NCBI RefSeq assembly: GCF_002855515.1
Contig: NZ_PKRP01000001.1
Coordinates: 806,001 to 870,000 of the forward strand
Length of the DNA stretch: 64,000 nt
Source of the DNA: Rhizobium sp. TH135
GTDB lineage: Bacteria; Pseudomonadota; Alphaproteobacteria; Rhizobiales; Rhizobiaceae
Direction: 5' to 3'
Shown: positions 1 through 8,693 of the stretch, one piece after another
How positions within the stretch are numbered: the stretch's first letter is position 1
Layout of the letters: the number at the start of each line of letters is the position of its first letter
Notes under the pieces: generated by a model
The model's input: the letters and a program-made list of their open reading frames with translations, nothing else
Told to the model about the DNA's origin: nothing
Database searches by the model: none
Program-made: the position numbers and the translations under genes

Positions 1-866
1 GCAACTGCCGGCGACCACATCGACTGGATGACGACTTCACCAGACGCCATCAGGTTGACGCTTTCGTCGAAGGACTTCCAGAAGGCGCGGAACTGGCCGT
101 CCTGCTTGGCCTTGATCAGGAAGTCGATCGTCGTGTCGATCTCGGCCTTCGTCATGTTGCCCTTGTCGGCATATTTGATGATGCCCATGGCTTCGCAGAT
201 CATCGCGGCATCCATGATGCCGATCGATGGGATATTGAGGATCGAGGTCTTGCCCTTGAAAGCCGGGTCCATGATGTCGGCCCAGGAGGAGATCTCACGA
301 CCGACGAGATCCGGACGGATGCCGAGCGTGTCGGCATTGTAGATCGTCGGCATCATCGTGAAGAGTTCGGTCTCGCCCGATGCAAAGGTCTTCGCATCCT
401 TGCTCTCGACATAGCCGACAGTGTGCGGCGCAGTGCCTTGTGCGATCACGCTGTCGGGCAGCAGCTTGCCGGTTTTGAACAGCGGCACGACCTTGTCGTA
501 GAACTTGAGCTTCGAGGTTTCCATCGGCTGGATGACGCCGGTCGGATAGACCTTCTTCAGGATCCAGTATTCGATGTCGGCGATATCGTAGGACATCGGC
601 TGGGTGACGGCGCGCTGGGCTGCGGCGTCAGAATCGGTTGCCGTCATCTCGAGCGTGATGCCGAGGTCGGCTTTGCACTTCTCGGCGATGGCATTGATGT
701 TCGACACGCCGGTGCCGAACTGGCGCAGCGTGATCGGGTTCTGCGCCCAGATCGTCGGGAAGCCGGTGATCGCGCCCGAACCGGCGGCGAGGCCGGCAGC
801 GGCCGATGCGGTCTTCAGGAATGTGCGGCGGGATACGCCCTTCTTTGTCTTGCTGCTGTCTGACAT
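1..866 (-). CDS. ABC transporter substrate-binding protein, PotD-like (3' end missing)
   Basis: Periplasmic solute-binding protein of a PotD/family 1 type importer, cut by the left window edge; about 288 residues are present. The N-terminus (MSDSSKTKKGVSRRTFLKTA) carries a twin-arginine motif (SRRTFLK) followed by an Ala/Gly-rich hydrophobic stretch, so Tat export is likely. Later segments such as ETELFTMMPTIYNADTLGIR and SSWADIMDPAFKGKTSI resemble the hinge and interlobe region of spermidine/putrescine-type binders, but the ligand cannot be told. The gene lies 32 bp downstream of the ATPase gene on the same strand; permease genes probably follow outside the window. Confidence is high for the family and low for the substrate. 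Confidence 0.85.
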   Translation of the reverse strand, partial: MSDSSKTKKGVSRRTFLKTASAAAGLAAGSGAITGFPTIWAQNPITLRQFGTGVSNINAIAEKCKADLGITLEMTATDSDAAAQRAVTQPMSYDIADIEYWILKKVYPTGVIQPMETSKLKFYDKVVPLFKTGKLLPDSVIAQGTAPHTVGYVESKDAKTFASGETELFTMMPTIYNADTLGIRPDLVGREISSWADIMDPAFKGKTSILNIPSIGIMDAAMICEAMGIIKYADKGNMTKAEIDTTIDFLIKAKQDGQFRAFWKSFDESVNLMASGEVVIQSMWSPAV

Positions 867-898
867 TGCGCTGTTCTCCTGGTTTTATTGGTTTGGCT

Positions 899-1987
899 TC
901 ACTTCACGATGCGTCCGAGGACGATCGAATCCGGCTGATCCCATGACAGGGTGACGCCTTCCCCGACGCGAACCGGGGAGGCAAAGAAGGCCGCGTCCGA
1001 AAGAACGGCGGTGAATTCATCGGTAAAGGCGGTGGTGACGGTCAGCTTCACCTTGGCGCCGAGATATTCGACATTCGAGACGATACCGTCGAAGCCGAGA
1101 CCATCGGCCGGCATTGCGCCAATGCGCACATGGTCCGTGCGGATGGCGATATCGGCCGTTTCATCCTCGACAGGTGCCGTACCGAGCGCGAAGAAGCGGC
1201 CGCCACCGACAACCTCGATGAACAAGCCCTCAGCCGTGCGCTCGACGATGCGCCCGGAGAGCACATTGTGATCCCCCATGAAGCGGGCAACGAAGGCTGT
1301 CGCCGGCCGCTCGAAGACAGCCCGCGGCGTCGCCGCTTGCTCGATGCGCCCCTCATTCATGACGACGATGAGATCGGCAAGCGCCATCGCCTCTTCCTGG
1401 CTGTGGGTCACATGCACGAAGGTAATGCCGAGCGAGGTCTGCAGCTTCTTCAGCTCGGCGCGCATGCGGATCTTGAGAAACGGGTCGAGCGCCGAAAGGG
1501 GCTCGTCGAGCAACAGGGCCTCGGGCTTGGTGATCAGCGCCCGCGCCAGCGCCACGCGCTGCTGCTGTCCGCCGGACAATTGAGCCGGACGACGACTGGC
1601 GTAAGGCTCGAGCTGCATGAGCTTGAGCATCTCCATGGCCTGTCCGCGACGGGTCTCCTTGTCGACACCCTTCATCTTCAAACTGAAGGCAACATTGTCG
1701 ACAAGATCGAGATGCGGGAAGAGCGCATAGGACTGGAACATCATGGCCGTACCCCGCTGCGCAGGCGGCAGCGTGGTGACATTGGTATTGCCGAACACGA
1801 CGTCGCCGGAGGAGACACTTTCATGCCCGGCGACCATTCTGAGCGTCGATGTCTTGCCGCAACCGGACGGTCCGAGCAGGCAGCAATAGGTACCGGCCGG
1901 GATCTTCAGGCTGATGGCATGAACCGCAGTCGACGTCCCGTAGGTCTTGGTAACGGCGGCAAGTTCGATGTCGGCGGCTTTCGTCAT
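899..1987 (-). CDS. ABC transporter ATP-binding protein, PotA-like
   Basis: Cytoplasmic ATPase of the importer whose binding protein follows it. It has Walker A GPSGCGKTS, signature LSGGQQQR, Walker B LLLDEP and the H-loop region VTHSQEEA, then a C-terminal TOBE-type regulatory domain over the last ~120 residues. At 362 residues it has the usual PotA/UgpC length. An upstream in-frame ATG at 2020 is possible, but the ATG at 1987 has AAGGAG seven bases before it and starts at MTKAADIEL, matching family N-termini. It reads divergently from a GntR regulator, which probably controls it. The substrate is unknown; polyamines, iron or sugars are all possible for this subfamily. Confidence 0.9.
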   Translation of the reverse strand: MTKAADIELAAVTKTYGTSTAVHAISLKIPAGTYCCLLGPSGCGKTSTLRMVAGHESVSSGDVVFGNTNVTTLPPAQRGTAMMFQSYALFPHLDLVDNVAFSLKMKGVDKETRRGQAMEMLKLMQLEPYASRRPAQLSGGQQQRVALARALITKPEALLLDEPLSALDPFLKIRMRAELKKLQTSLGITFVHVTHSQEEAMALADLIVVMNEGRIEQAATPRAVFERPATAFVARFMGDHNVLSGRIVERTAEGLFIEVVGGGRFFALGTAPVEDETADIAIRTDHVRIGAMPADGLGFDGIVSNVEYLGAKVKLTVTTAFTDEFTAVLSDAAFFASPVRVGEGVTLSWDQPDSIVLGRIVK

Positions 1988-2153
1988 GGCGGCTCCTTGG
2001 TGTCGCTCAAGACGATGCATAAGCCGTGCCAGTTTGCGGCCATCTCGCTAAGTGCTTGATTCCCATGGGACGCATTGCTGCGCCGCAAAAGGATTGAGCA
2101 CATGGAGAGACTGCATGCACAGCAATTAATCGATTGTCGTCATTGGATAGATC

Positions 2154-2169
2154 AGATTGTATGCAATCT
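2154..2169. promoter_or_regulatory. Inverted repeat, candidate GntR operator
   Basis: AGATTG-TATG-CAATCT is a perfect 6-bp inverted repeat in the divergent intergenic region between the PotA-like ATPase gene and the GntR gene. FadR/FCD-type GntR proteins commonly bind short A/T-flanked palindromes of this size. Assignment to the adjacent regulator is inference. Confidence 0.45.
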
Positions 2170-2247
2170 AGATGGCATTTGGTTCTCTCACGATCTTCCC
2201 CAATGGCTCATGGCGAGTTACAACACAGACGAACACCGGATGGACTG

Positions 2248-2961
2248 ATGAACGCCAAGAGCTCGCTCCGCAGGCAACTCGACCCCAACCTTGAAGATCG
2301 CGCCCGCGCGATCCGCGATGCCTTGCGCGATGCGATCGTCGACCGCCGGCTTGCCCCCGGCACCAAGCTCTCCGAAGCCGAAGTCGGCACCCTCTTCGAT
2401 GTGAGCCGCACGGTCGTACGGGACTCCCTGCAGATGCTCGCTTTCGAGGGGCTGGTGAAGACGGAGCGCAATCGCGGAGCCTTCGTCTCTAATCCGAGCA
2501 CGGAGGAGGCACGCCAGGTCTTCTCATCGCGCCGCCTGATTGAGGCCGGCATCATTGCTGCCGCGGCCGAGCGCATCACGCCATCCGATATCGCCGCCCT
2601 CCGCGAACACCTGAAGGAAGAGGCGCGGTACCGCAACGAACGCGGTGCGAACGCAAGACGCGCCGAGATCAAGGCGTCGGGCGATTTCCATCTGATGCTG
2701 GCCAAGGTGGCCGGCAACCAGGTGCTGGAAAAATTCATGGACGAGCTCGTCGCCCGCTCGTCCCTCGTGATCGCACTTTATGGTCGGACCGGGATTTCCA
2801 GTTGCGGGCATGACGAGCACGACGAAATTCTGAATGCGCTGGAAAAGGGCGATGTCAAAAAGGCGACCCATCTGATGCTGCATCACATCGATCACATCGA
2901 GGCGGATCTCGATCTGTCGGTCGCGGAAGCCCGGACCCTGAAGGACGCCCTAGCGCTCTAA
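2248..2961 (+). CDS. GntR family transcriptional regulator, FCD (FadR) subfamily
   Basis: DNA-binding repressor/activator of 237 residues. The N-terminal winged helix spans about residues 15-80 (DALRDAIVDRRLAPGTKLSE, then VGTLFDVSRTVVRDSLQML), followed by an all-helical FCD ligand-binding domain with metal-site type His (SGDFHLMLAKVAGN and HDEILNALEKGD). An ATG at 2134 would add 38 residues of unlikely sequence; the start at 2248 has GGATGGA upstream. It is divergent from the PotA-like transporter operon, so it most likely senses that transporter's substrate or a catabolite. The effector is not predictable. Confidence 0.85.
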   Translation: MNAKSSLRRQLDPNLEDRARAIRDALRDAIVDRRLAPGTKLSEAEVGTLFDVSRTVVRDSLQMLAFEGLVKTERNRGAFVSNPSTEEARQVFSSRRLIEAGIIAAAAERITPSDIAALREHLKEEARYRNERGANARRAEIKASGDFHLMLAKVAGNQVLEKFMDELVARSSLVIALYGRTGISSCGHDEHDEILNALEKGDVKKATHLMLHHIDHIEADLDLSVAEARTLKDALAL

Positions 2962-2989
2962 GCCCCGTCGCCGGAAGGCTGAGCCGCCA

Positions 2990-3727
2990 TTACCGCACGG
3001 CAGCCGCGATCACCCTGTCCTGCTCGATCGTATCCAGCATAGCCTGGCGAGCCCCCGCCTCGTCGCCATATTCGATGCGGTTGACCAGCAACTTGTGGCT
3101 CTCGAGGATTTTGTCGAGCACACAGGGATCGCGTTCATCGATCTGGGTCTTGTAGGCAAAGGCATGCGCCAGTTCGATCAGCCCGTAGAGGGCGCGCACG
3201 AACGGATTGTGCGCGGCGTCTGCGATGATGCGATGCAGTTCGAAATCGGCAAGCGCGAAGTTCTGCAGCGAACCGAGCGAGGTCTCCATCTGGTGGATCC
3301 AGTAGAGCATCAGGCGGATCTGGTCAGCGGTACGGCGCCGCGCAACCTCGGCCGCCGCCTGCGGCTCCAGCGAACGGCGCACCTCATGCAGCCCGGACAG
3401 AAACTCTGCATCAACAGGGGCTTCCAGGTGCCAGGCGAGCACCTGCGGATCATAAAGGCTCCAGCGGCTTTTCTTGGCGACCTTGGTGCCGACCTTTGGC
3501 CGAGCCTCGAGCAAGCCTTTCGCTTCCAGCGTCTTCAAGGCCTCGCGCAACACTGTGCGTGACACCTCAAACTCTTCCATCAGTTCCGCGTCGTTCGGCA
3601 GCGTGGTGCCAATCGCATAGCGGCCGGAGATGACCCCGGCCCCGATCTCGTTGATCACATGCGAATGGTAGTTACGTGCCGTCGACCGCCCGGACAGGGA
3701 GCGAAGAAGGCTCCCCGGCTCACTCAT
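2990..3727 (-). CDS. GntR family transcriptional regulator, FCD subfamily
   Basis: Second FadR-type regulator, 245 residues. The N-terminal winged helix (IGAGVISGRYAIGTTLPNDAEL, then FEVSRTVLREALKTLEAKGL) precedes an FCD domain with FELHRIIADAAHNPF. Its ATG overlaps the stop of the sugar-permease gene by four bases (ATGA), so it is translated with the ytf-type operon and is probably that operon's autoregulated repressor. GntR regulators of this type often control hexuronate or aldonate uptake. A sugar-derived effector is inference. Confidence 0.85.
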   Translation of the reverse strand: MSEPGSLLRSLSGRSTARNYHSHVINEIGAGVISGRYAIGTTLPNDAELMEEFEVSRTVLREALKTLEAKGLLEARPKVGTKVAKKSRWSLYDPQVLAWHLEAPVDAEFLSGLHEVRRSLEPQAAAEVARRRTADQIRLMLYWIHQMETSLGSLQNFALADFELHRIIADAAHNPFVRALYGLIELAHAFAYKTQIDERDPCVLDKILESHKLLVNRIEYGDEAGARQAMLDTIEQDRVIAAAVR

Positions 3728-4704
3728 GCAGGGGCCTTCTTCAGGCGCGTACGCCCGGTCTGCGCGGTAAACACCAGCTTCTGAAGCAAGATGAACATGA
3801 ACAGCAGGAACCCGATGGCGATTTTAGTCCACCAGCTGGAGAGCGTCCCATCGAAGACGATGTAAGTCTGGACAAGGCCCTGCAGCATGACCCCGATCAG
3901 GGTTCCGAAGATGAAACCGTAACCGCCTGTCAACAGCGTTCCGCCTATCACCACGGCTGCAATCGAGTCAAGTTCGATGCCAACCGCCGCCAGCGGGTAG
4001 CCGGCCGAGGTGTAGAGCGAATAGACGATGCCGGCGAGCCCGCCGAGGAAAGACGAGAGCGCATAGATGCCGATCGTCACCCGGCCTGTCGGAACGCCCA
4101 TCAGCGAGGCGGATGTGGCATTGCCGCCGATTGCATAGACATAGGAACCGAAGCGCGTCTTGTGGGCGATGAAGCCGCACACCAGGAAGGTTGCAAGCAT
4201 CAGGAGGCCAATGGCGCTCAGACGCCCGCCACCCGGAAGCCGGTAATAAAGGCTCGAGATCGTCCGGTAGAACTCGTGGTCGATCGGAATGGAATCCTGG
4301 CTCAGCACAGAGGCAAAACCGCGCGCCAGGAACATGCCGGCCAGCGTCACGATGAACGGCGGAACCTGCAGGAAATGGATCACGGCCCCCATAGACGCAC
4401 CGAAGGTGGCGGCAAGCGCCAGCACGATTGCAAACACCGCCAGCGGATGGATACCGACCCAGGAAATGAGGATGGCCGTGATGACGCCGGTCAGGCCGAT
4501 CACCGCGCCGACCGAGAGATCGATGCCACCGGAAATGATCACGAACGTCGCGCCGACGGCAGCAATGCCGAGGAAGGCGTTGTCGGTCAGGAAGTTTCCG
4601 AAGACGCGCGTCGACCACATGCCCGGATACTGGGAGATGCAGATGGCATAGGCGATCACGAAGATGAGGGTGGTCGCGGCGAGAGGGCGATAACGCGGAT
4701 TCAT
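3724..4704 (-). CDS. yjfF: Sugar ABC transporter permease, YjfF-like
   Basis: Inner-membrane permease (326 residues, RbsC/BPD_transp_2 family) with eight or more hydrophobic segments and the EAA-like cytoplasmic region GGTLLTGGYGFIFGTLIGV. It is the second of two permeases, overlapping the first by four bases. Gene order binding protein, ATPase, permease 1, permease 2 is that of the E. coli ytfQ-ytfR-ytfT-yjfF galactofuranose importer. The name is given by order and homology of the set; the transported sugar in this organism could be another furanose or pentose. Confidence 0.8.
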   Translation of the reverse strand: MNPRYRPLAATTLIFVIAYAICISQYPGMWSTRVFGNFLTDNAFLGIAAVGATFVIISGGIDLSVGAVIGLTGVITAILISWVGIHPLAVFAIVLALAATFGASMGAVIHFLQVPPFIVTLAGMFLARGFASVLSQDSIPIDHEFYRTISSLYYRLPGGGRLSAIGLLMLATFLVCGFIAHKTRFGSYVYAIGGNATSASLMGVPTGRVTIGIYALSSFLGGLAGIVYSLYTSAGYPLAAVGIELDSIAAVVIGGTLLTGGYGFIFGTLIGVMLQGLVQTYIVFDGTLSSWWTKIAIGFLLFMFILLQKLVFTAQTGRTRLKKAPA

Positions 4705-5744
4705 CGTGCCTGTCCCGAAGTTTGGGTCTTGGTCTGGGGCGGGGTCGTGGCGGGTGCCTGGCGCGGGCCGAACTTGCGGCCGAGCACCTGGGCGATCCGG
4801 GCCGATTGCAGCACCAGGATGATGATGATCATGCCCGCCTTGACGATCAGGTTGAATTCCGGCGGGAAGCCCGAGACTAGCACGCCCGTATTCATGGCCT
4901 GAATGATGATGGCGCCAAGCACCGACATCGGGATCGAGAAGCGTCCGCCGAGCAGCGAGGTGCCACCGATGACGACCGCGAGGATCGCGTCGAGCTCAAG
5001 CCAGAGACCGGCATTGTTGGCGTCCGCTCCGCGGATATCGGCGGCGGCAATGATACCGGCGGTCGCGGCGCAGAAGCCACCGAAGGCATAGATGCACAAA
5101 ATCACGAGCTTGCTGCGCAGACCGGTGTAGTTGGCGGCCGAAAGGTTGATGCCGATCGCCTCGATGAACAACCCGATCGCCGTGCGGCGCATGAAGAGAT
5201 GCGCCGTGATCATCAGCACGATCGCGATCACAGCCGGCATGGGCAGGCCGAACAGATTGCCCGTGCCGACGAAGATGAGCGCGGGATCGGAGAAGGTCAC
5301 GATCGACCCCTCGGTGATCAACTGCGCCACCCCTCGCCCTGCAACCATCAGCACCAGCGTCGCAACGAAGGGCTGAATGCCGAGATACGCGACCAGAATG
5401 CCGTTCCACAGACCACAGAGGATGCCGATGGCCAAGGCTGCGACCAGCGTCACGATCAGGGGCTGACCGGCAACCGCACAGGTCGCGGCAACCGCTCCAG
5501 CGACTGCCATCACGGCACCGACGGAGAGATCAACGCCCTTGGTCGCGATAATCGCCGTCATGCCAATTGCGAGGATAGCGACCGGCGCACCGCGATTGAT
5601 GACGTCGATCAGGCTGCCGAACAGTCGACCATCCTGCCAGGTGATGTTGAAGAAGCCGGGAAAGACCAGCCAGTTGAAGAACAGCACGCCGGCAAGTGCC
5701 AGCAGCTGCGGGGAAATGATGCGGAACATGGAAAGCCTTTTCAT
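4701..5744 (-). CDS. ytfT: Sugar ABC transporter permease, YtfT-like
   Basis: First membrane subunit of the CUT2-type sugar importer, 347 residues. Multiple membrane segments and the conserved loop AVVIGGTSLLGGRFSIPMSV mark the RbsC family. The start ATG overlaps the ATPase stop by four bases, and its own stop overlaps the next permease in the same way, indicating strict translational coupling. The C-terminal tail is Pro/Thr/Gln-rich (about 20 residues) and unlike the rest, probably an unstructured cytoplasmic extension. Confidence 0.8.
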   Translation of the reverse strand: MKRLSMFRIISPQLLALAGVLFFNWLVFPGFFNITWQDGRLFGSLIDVINRGAPVAILAIGMTAIIATKGVDLSVGAVMAVAGAVAATCAVAGQPLIVTLVAALAIGILCGLWNGILVAYLGIQPFVATLVLMVAGRGVAQLITEGSIVTFSDPALIFVGTGNLFGLPMPAVIAIVLMITAHLFMRRTAIGLFIEAIGINLSAANYTGLRSKLVILCIYAFGGFCAATAGIIAAADIRGADANNAGLWLELDAILAVVIGGTSLLGGRFSIPMSVLGAIIIQAMNTGVLVSGFPPEFNLIVKAGMIIIILVLQSARIAQVLGRKFGPRQAPATTPPQTKTQTSGQAR

Positions 5745-7264
5745 GCCTCGACCTCCGCCGGCTGGGCGGCAATGGTCTGGACGATGAAGCCGGGGGTGAT
5801 GTCGGCGCCATGCAACTCGGCGACCATCTTGCGATCGCGCATGACGACGACACGCGAGGAATAGCTGACGATTTCGTCGAGTTCGGACGAGATGACGACG
5901 AGTGCCAGCCCATCTTCACGCAACCGGCTGATCATGCGCACGATTTCGGCGTGGGCGCCGACATCGATGCCGCGCGTCGGCTCGTCGAGGATGAGGAAAC
6001 GCGGATCGGTGGCGAGCCAGCGGGCAAGGATTACCTTCTGCTGGTTGCCGCCGGAAAGCAGCTTGACGGGAAGCTCGGCAGAAGCCGTGCGGATGTCGAG
6101 CGCCTCGATGAAATTGCCGGCGATCTCGAGCTGTTCGTCGCGGTTCAAGGCCTTGAACCAGCCGAGCCGTGCCTGCATGGCAATCACGATATTTTCGCGC
6201 ACGGAGAGGTCGCCGAAAATGCCGTCGATCTTGCGGTCTTCCGGGCAGAAGCCGAAGCCGAGTTCGACCGCTTCACGCGGATTGCGAACCTGCCGGCTGG
6301 AACCATCGATCTTGATCGAGCCGCTATCGGCCTGGTCGATGCCGAACATCAGCCGCGCCATCTCGGTACGCCCGGAGCCAAGCAGGCCCGCAACACCGAC
6401 GACTTCGCCGCGATGGATCTTGAGATCGAAGGGCTGCACGCTGTTTGAAAGCCCGAAACCTTCAAACTCCATCAGCGTCTCGCCGACTTCGCCCTCTTCG
6501 CCGAGAACATCGGGATGATGGAAGGCGAGATCCTTGCCGAGCATCATCCGCACCAGACTGGTGCGGTCGAGCGAGGCAATCGCCTGAGTGCCGACAAGGC
6601 GTCCGTTGCGCAGGACCGTGACGCGGTCCGACAGTTCGAAGACCTGATCGAGGAAGTGGGTAATGAAAACGATCGCGAGACCCCGGTCGCGCAACTGGCG
6701 AACGATGCCGAAGAGTTTCTCGACTTCGGAACGGTCAAGGCTGGCGGTCGGCTCGTCGAGGATCAGCACCTTGCCGGACAGTTCCACCGCCCGCGCGATC
6801 GCAATGATCTGCTGCACGGCGACGGAGAAAGTCGAAAGCTCCGCCTTGACGTCGATGTCGAGACCGTAGGTATTGAGAATTTCGCGGGATTCGCGCTCCA
6901 TCCGACGCTTGTCGACCAGACCGAAGCGGTTGGCAGGCTGCCTGCCAATGAAGAGATTGTCGATCACGGTCATGTTCGGCAGGAGATTGACCTCCTGATA
7001 GACCGTGCCGATGCCGAGCGTCTGGGCCTGCTGCGGCGTGGTGAAATTCACGACCTCGCCGTCAAGGGTGATCGTTCCGCCGTCCGGAATATAGGCGCCC
7101 GTCAGGATCTTGATCAGCGTGGATTTGCCGGCACCGTTTTCGCCGAGAAGTGCATGCACTTCGCCCCGATGAAACGCGATATCGACGCCGTCGAGCGCCG
7201 TGTGATTACCGAATGTCTTGGTGATGCCCGCCGCCGCAAGCACGATCGATGGATGCTCGGTCAT
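5741..7264 (-). CDS. ytfR: Sugar ABC transporter ATP-binding protein, YtfR-like
   Basis: Double-cassette ATPase (about 507 residues) of CUT2 type, like RbsA/MglA/YtfR. Cassette 1 has GENGAGKST, a degenerate signature and ILDEPTASLD. Cassette 2 has the degenerate Walker A GLLGSGRTE, signature LLSGGNQQK and ILDEPTRGID, the normal asymmetry of this family. An ATG at 7285 is also in frame; 7264 is preferred because GAAGAGG sits just before it. It couples ATP hydrolysis to uptake by the two permeases encoded downstream. Confidence 0.88.
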   Translation of the reverse strand: MTEHPSIVLAAAGITKTFGNHTALDGVDIAFHRGEVHALLGENGAGKSTLIKILTGAYIPDGGTITLDGEVVNFTTPQQAQTLGIGTVYQEVNLLPNMTVIDNLFIGRQPANRFGLVDKRRMERESREILNTYGLDIDVKAELSTFSVAVQQIIAIARAVELSGKVLILDEPTASLDRSEVEKLFGIVRQLRDRGLAIVFITHFLDQVFELSDRVTVLRNGRLVGTQAIASLDRTSLVRMMLGKDLAFHHPDVLGEEGEVGETLMEFEGFGLSNSVQPFDLKIHRGEVVGVAGLLGSGRTEMARLMFGIDQADSGSIKIDGSSRQVRNPREAVELGFGFCPEDRKIDGIFGDLSVRENIVIAMQARLGWFKALNRDEQLEIAGNFIEALDIRTASAELPVKLLSGGNQQKVILARWLATDPRFLILDEPTRGIDVGAHAEIVRMISRLREDGLALVVISSELDEIVSYSSRVVVMRDRKMVAELHGADITPGFIVQTIAAQPAEVEA

Positions 7265-7323
7265 TGCCTCTTCCCCCTCTCCCATGAAGCTATCCCCGAT
7301 TAAAGCCGGGAGAAAGCGACAGA

Positions 7324-7351
7324 GACCCCGCCACCAGGGTAGGGCGGGGTC
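7324..7351 (-). terminator. Intercistronic hairpin after ytfQ (attenuator-like)
   Basis: Perfect 9-bp stem (GACCCCGCC / GGCGGGGTC) with a 10-base loop lies between the binding-protein stop (7369) and the ATPase start (7264). It is followed on the reverse strand by a moderately T-rich stretch. Such hairpins after binding-protein genes commonly act as partial terminators or 3' stabilisers that raise binding protein over membrane subunits. Confidence 0.55.
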
Positions 7352-7368
7352 CTGCCGGGAGGGTTACC

Positions 7369-8331
7369 TTAGTAACCGAGGCCCTTGCGGTTGTCATACT
7401 CGCCCTGCGGGTTGTCCGCAGGCGTGTAGAGCTTGGATTCCGTGATGATGAACTTCTCCGGCTGCTTGCCGTCCTTCAGGAATGCGTCGAGCGCATCGAA
7501 GGCCGGACCTGCCATGTTCGGGGTCAGTTCCACGGTCGCATTGGCTTCGCCGGCAACCATGGCGGCGAAGATATCCGGAACAGCGTCGATCGAGACGACG
7601 AGAATGTCGGTACCCGGCTTCAGGCCGGCATCCTTGATCGCCTGGATGGCGCCGACAGCCATGTCGTCATTGTGGGCGTACATCGCGCAGATGTCCTTAC
7701 CGCCATTTTCAGCCTTCAAGAAGCCTTCCATGACTTCCTTGCCCTTTGCGCGGGTGAAGTCACCGGTCTGGCTGCGGGCAATGGTGATGTTCGCCTTGCC
7801 GGCAATGGCTTCTTCGAAGCCCTTCTTGCGGTTGATCGCAGGCGTCGAACCGACGGTGCCCTGCAGCTCAACGACCTTGCACGGCTTGTCGCCGACAGTG
7901 GTGGCCAGCCATTCGCCGGCAACGCGGCCTTCCTTCACCTGGTCGGAAGCGACCGAGGTCAGGTAGAGATCCTGCGGAGCGTCAACGCCGCGGTCGAGCA
8001 GGATGACCGGAATTTCGGCTTCCTTGGCTTCCGTCAGAACGTCTTCCCAGCCGGTTGCGACGACGGGAGCAACGAGAATGGCGTCAACGCCCTGGGCGAT
8101 GAAGCCGCGGATGGCCTTGATCTGGTTTTCCTGCTTCTGCTGTGCGTCGGCGAACTTCAGTTCGATGCCGCGCTTTTCAGCTTCCAGCTTGGTGACGGAT
8201 GTTTCAGCTGCACGCCAGCCGGATTCGGAACCGATCTGCGAGAAGCCGACGGTCAGGTCTGCAGCGAGAGCCGAAGAGCAGCCGAGTGCGATCACGCTTG
8301 CGCTGAGCGCAAGCTTGCGAAGAAATGTCAT
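7369..8331 (-). CDS. ytfQ: Sugar ABC transporter substrate-binding protein, YtfQ-like
   Basis: Periplasmic binding protein of 320 residues with a Sec signal peptide (MTFLRKLALSASVIALGCSSALA). The mature part opens ADLTVGFSQIGSESGWRAAE and includes QQKQENQIKAIRGF, VAPVVATGWEDVL and AHNDDMAVGAIQAIKDAG, all nearly identical to remembered E. coli YtfQ (galactofuranose binder). It is the first gene of the operon ytfQ-ytfR-ytfT-yjfF-gntR. The start at 8331 has GGGAGG upstream; an open frame extending to 8502 is not supported. Galactofuranose or a related furanose is the best ligand guess. Confidence 0.9.
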   Translation of the reverse strand: MTFLRKLALSASVIALGCSSALAADLTVGFSQIGSESGWRAAETSVTKLEAEKRGIELKFADAQQKQENQIKAIRGFIAQGVDAILVAPVVATGWEDVLTEAKEAEIPVILLDRGVDAPQDLYLTSVASDQVKEGRVAGEWLATTVGDKPCKVVELQGTVGSTPAINRKKGFEEAIAGKANITIARSQTGDFTRAKGKEVMEGFLKAENGGKDICAMYAHNDDMAVGAIQAIKDAGLKPGTDILVVSIDAVPDIFAAMVAGEANATVELTPNMAGPAFDALDAFLKDGKQPEKFIITESKLYTPADNPQGEYDNRKGLGY

Positions 8332-8419
8332 GATGTCCTCCCTTGAAAAGACACCGCCTCCACGGTGTCTGTCATTATGCATAGGCAAAGCGACACAACC
8401 TGTAAAGACCAAAAGTACT

Positions 8420-8444
8420 ATTATATGTTGTGCACTGCAGCATA
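8420..8444 (-). promoter_or_regulatory. Candidate ytfQ promoter -10 with overlapping palindrome
   Basis: On the reverse strand TATAAT (8425-8420) lies about 90 bases before the ytfQ ATG. Immediately upstream is an imperfect palindrome, TATGTTG...CAGCATA (8424-8444), centred on GTGCAC. This is a plausible site for the GntR repressor encoded at the operon end. No good -35 was found, so the promoter call is tentative. The rest of the 8332-8693 gap shows nothing else supportable. Confidence 0.35.
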
Positions 8445-8693
8445 AGTATTTTCTATTTTTCGCCTCACCTTCCCAATGTCCGGGCGAGGCAAAGGTTAAC
8501 ATGGAAAGCTAGCACCCGCCGAGTATAGAATCCGCATCAATGGCAAAACGCCTGAAAACCGGGGCGAACGGCGCAGCCTCCCTAAATCTCGTAATTTTCT
8601 GTTAACCAGTTTTCTTTATATTTCCAGATGCACGATGTCCTGTGCCTCCGCATGAGCGATTCCGGCTCCCGCTTCACGAAACAGGAATACCCG

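Noticed and set aside
3676..4902. 408-residue forward frame over the sugar permease gene
   Set aside because: Low-complexity Arg/Asp/Gly/His sequence without any fold; the reverse-strand permease is clear.
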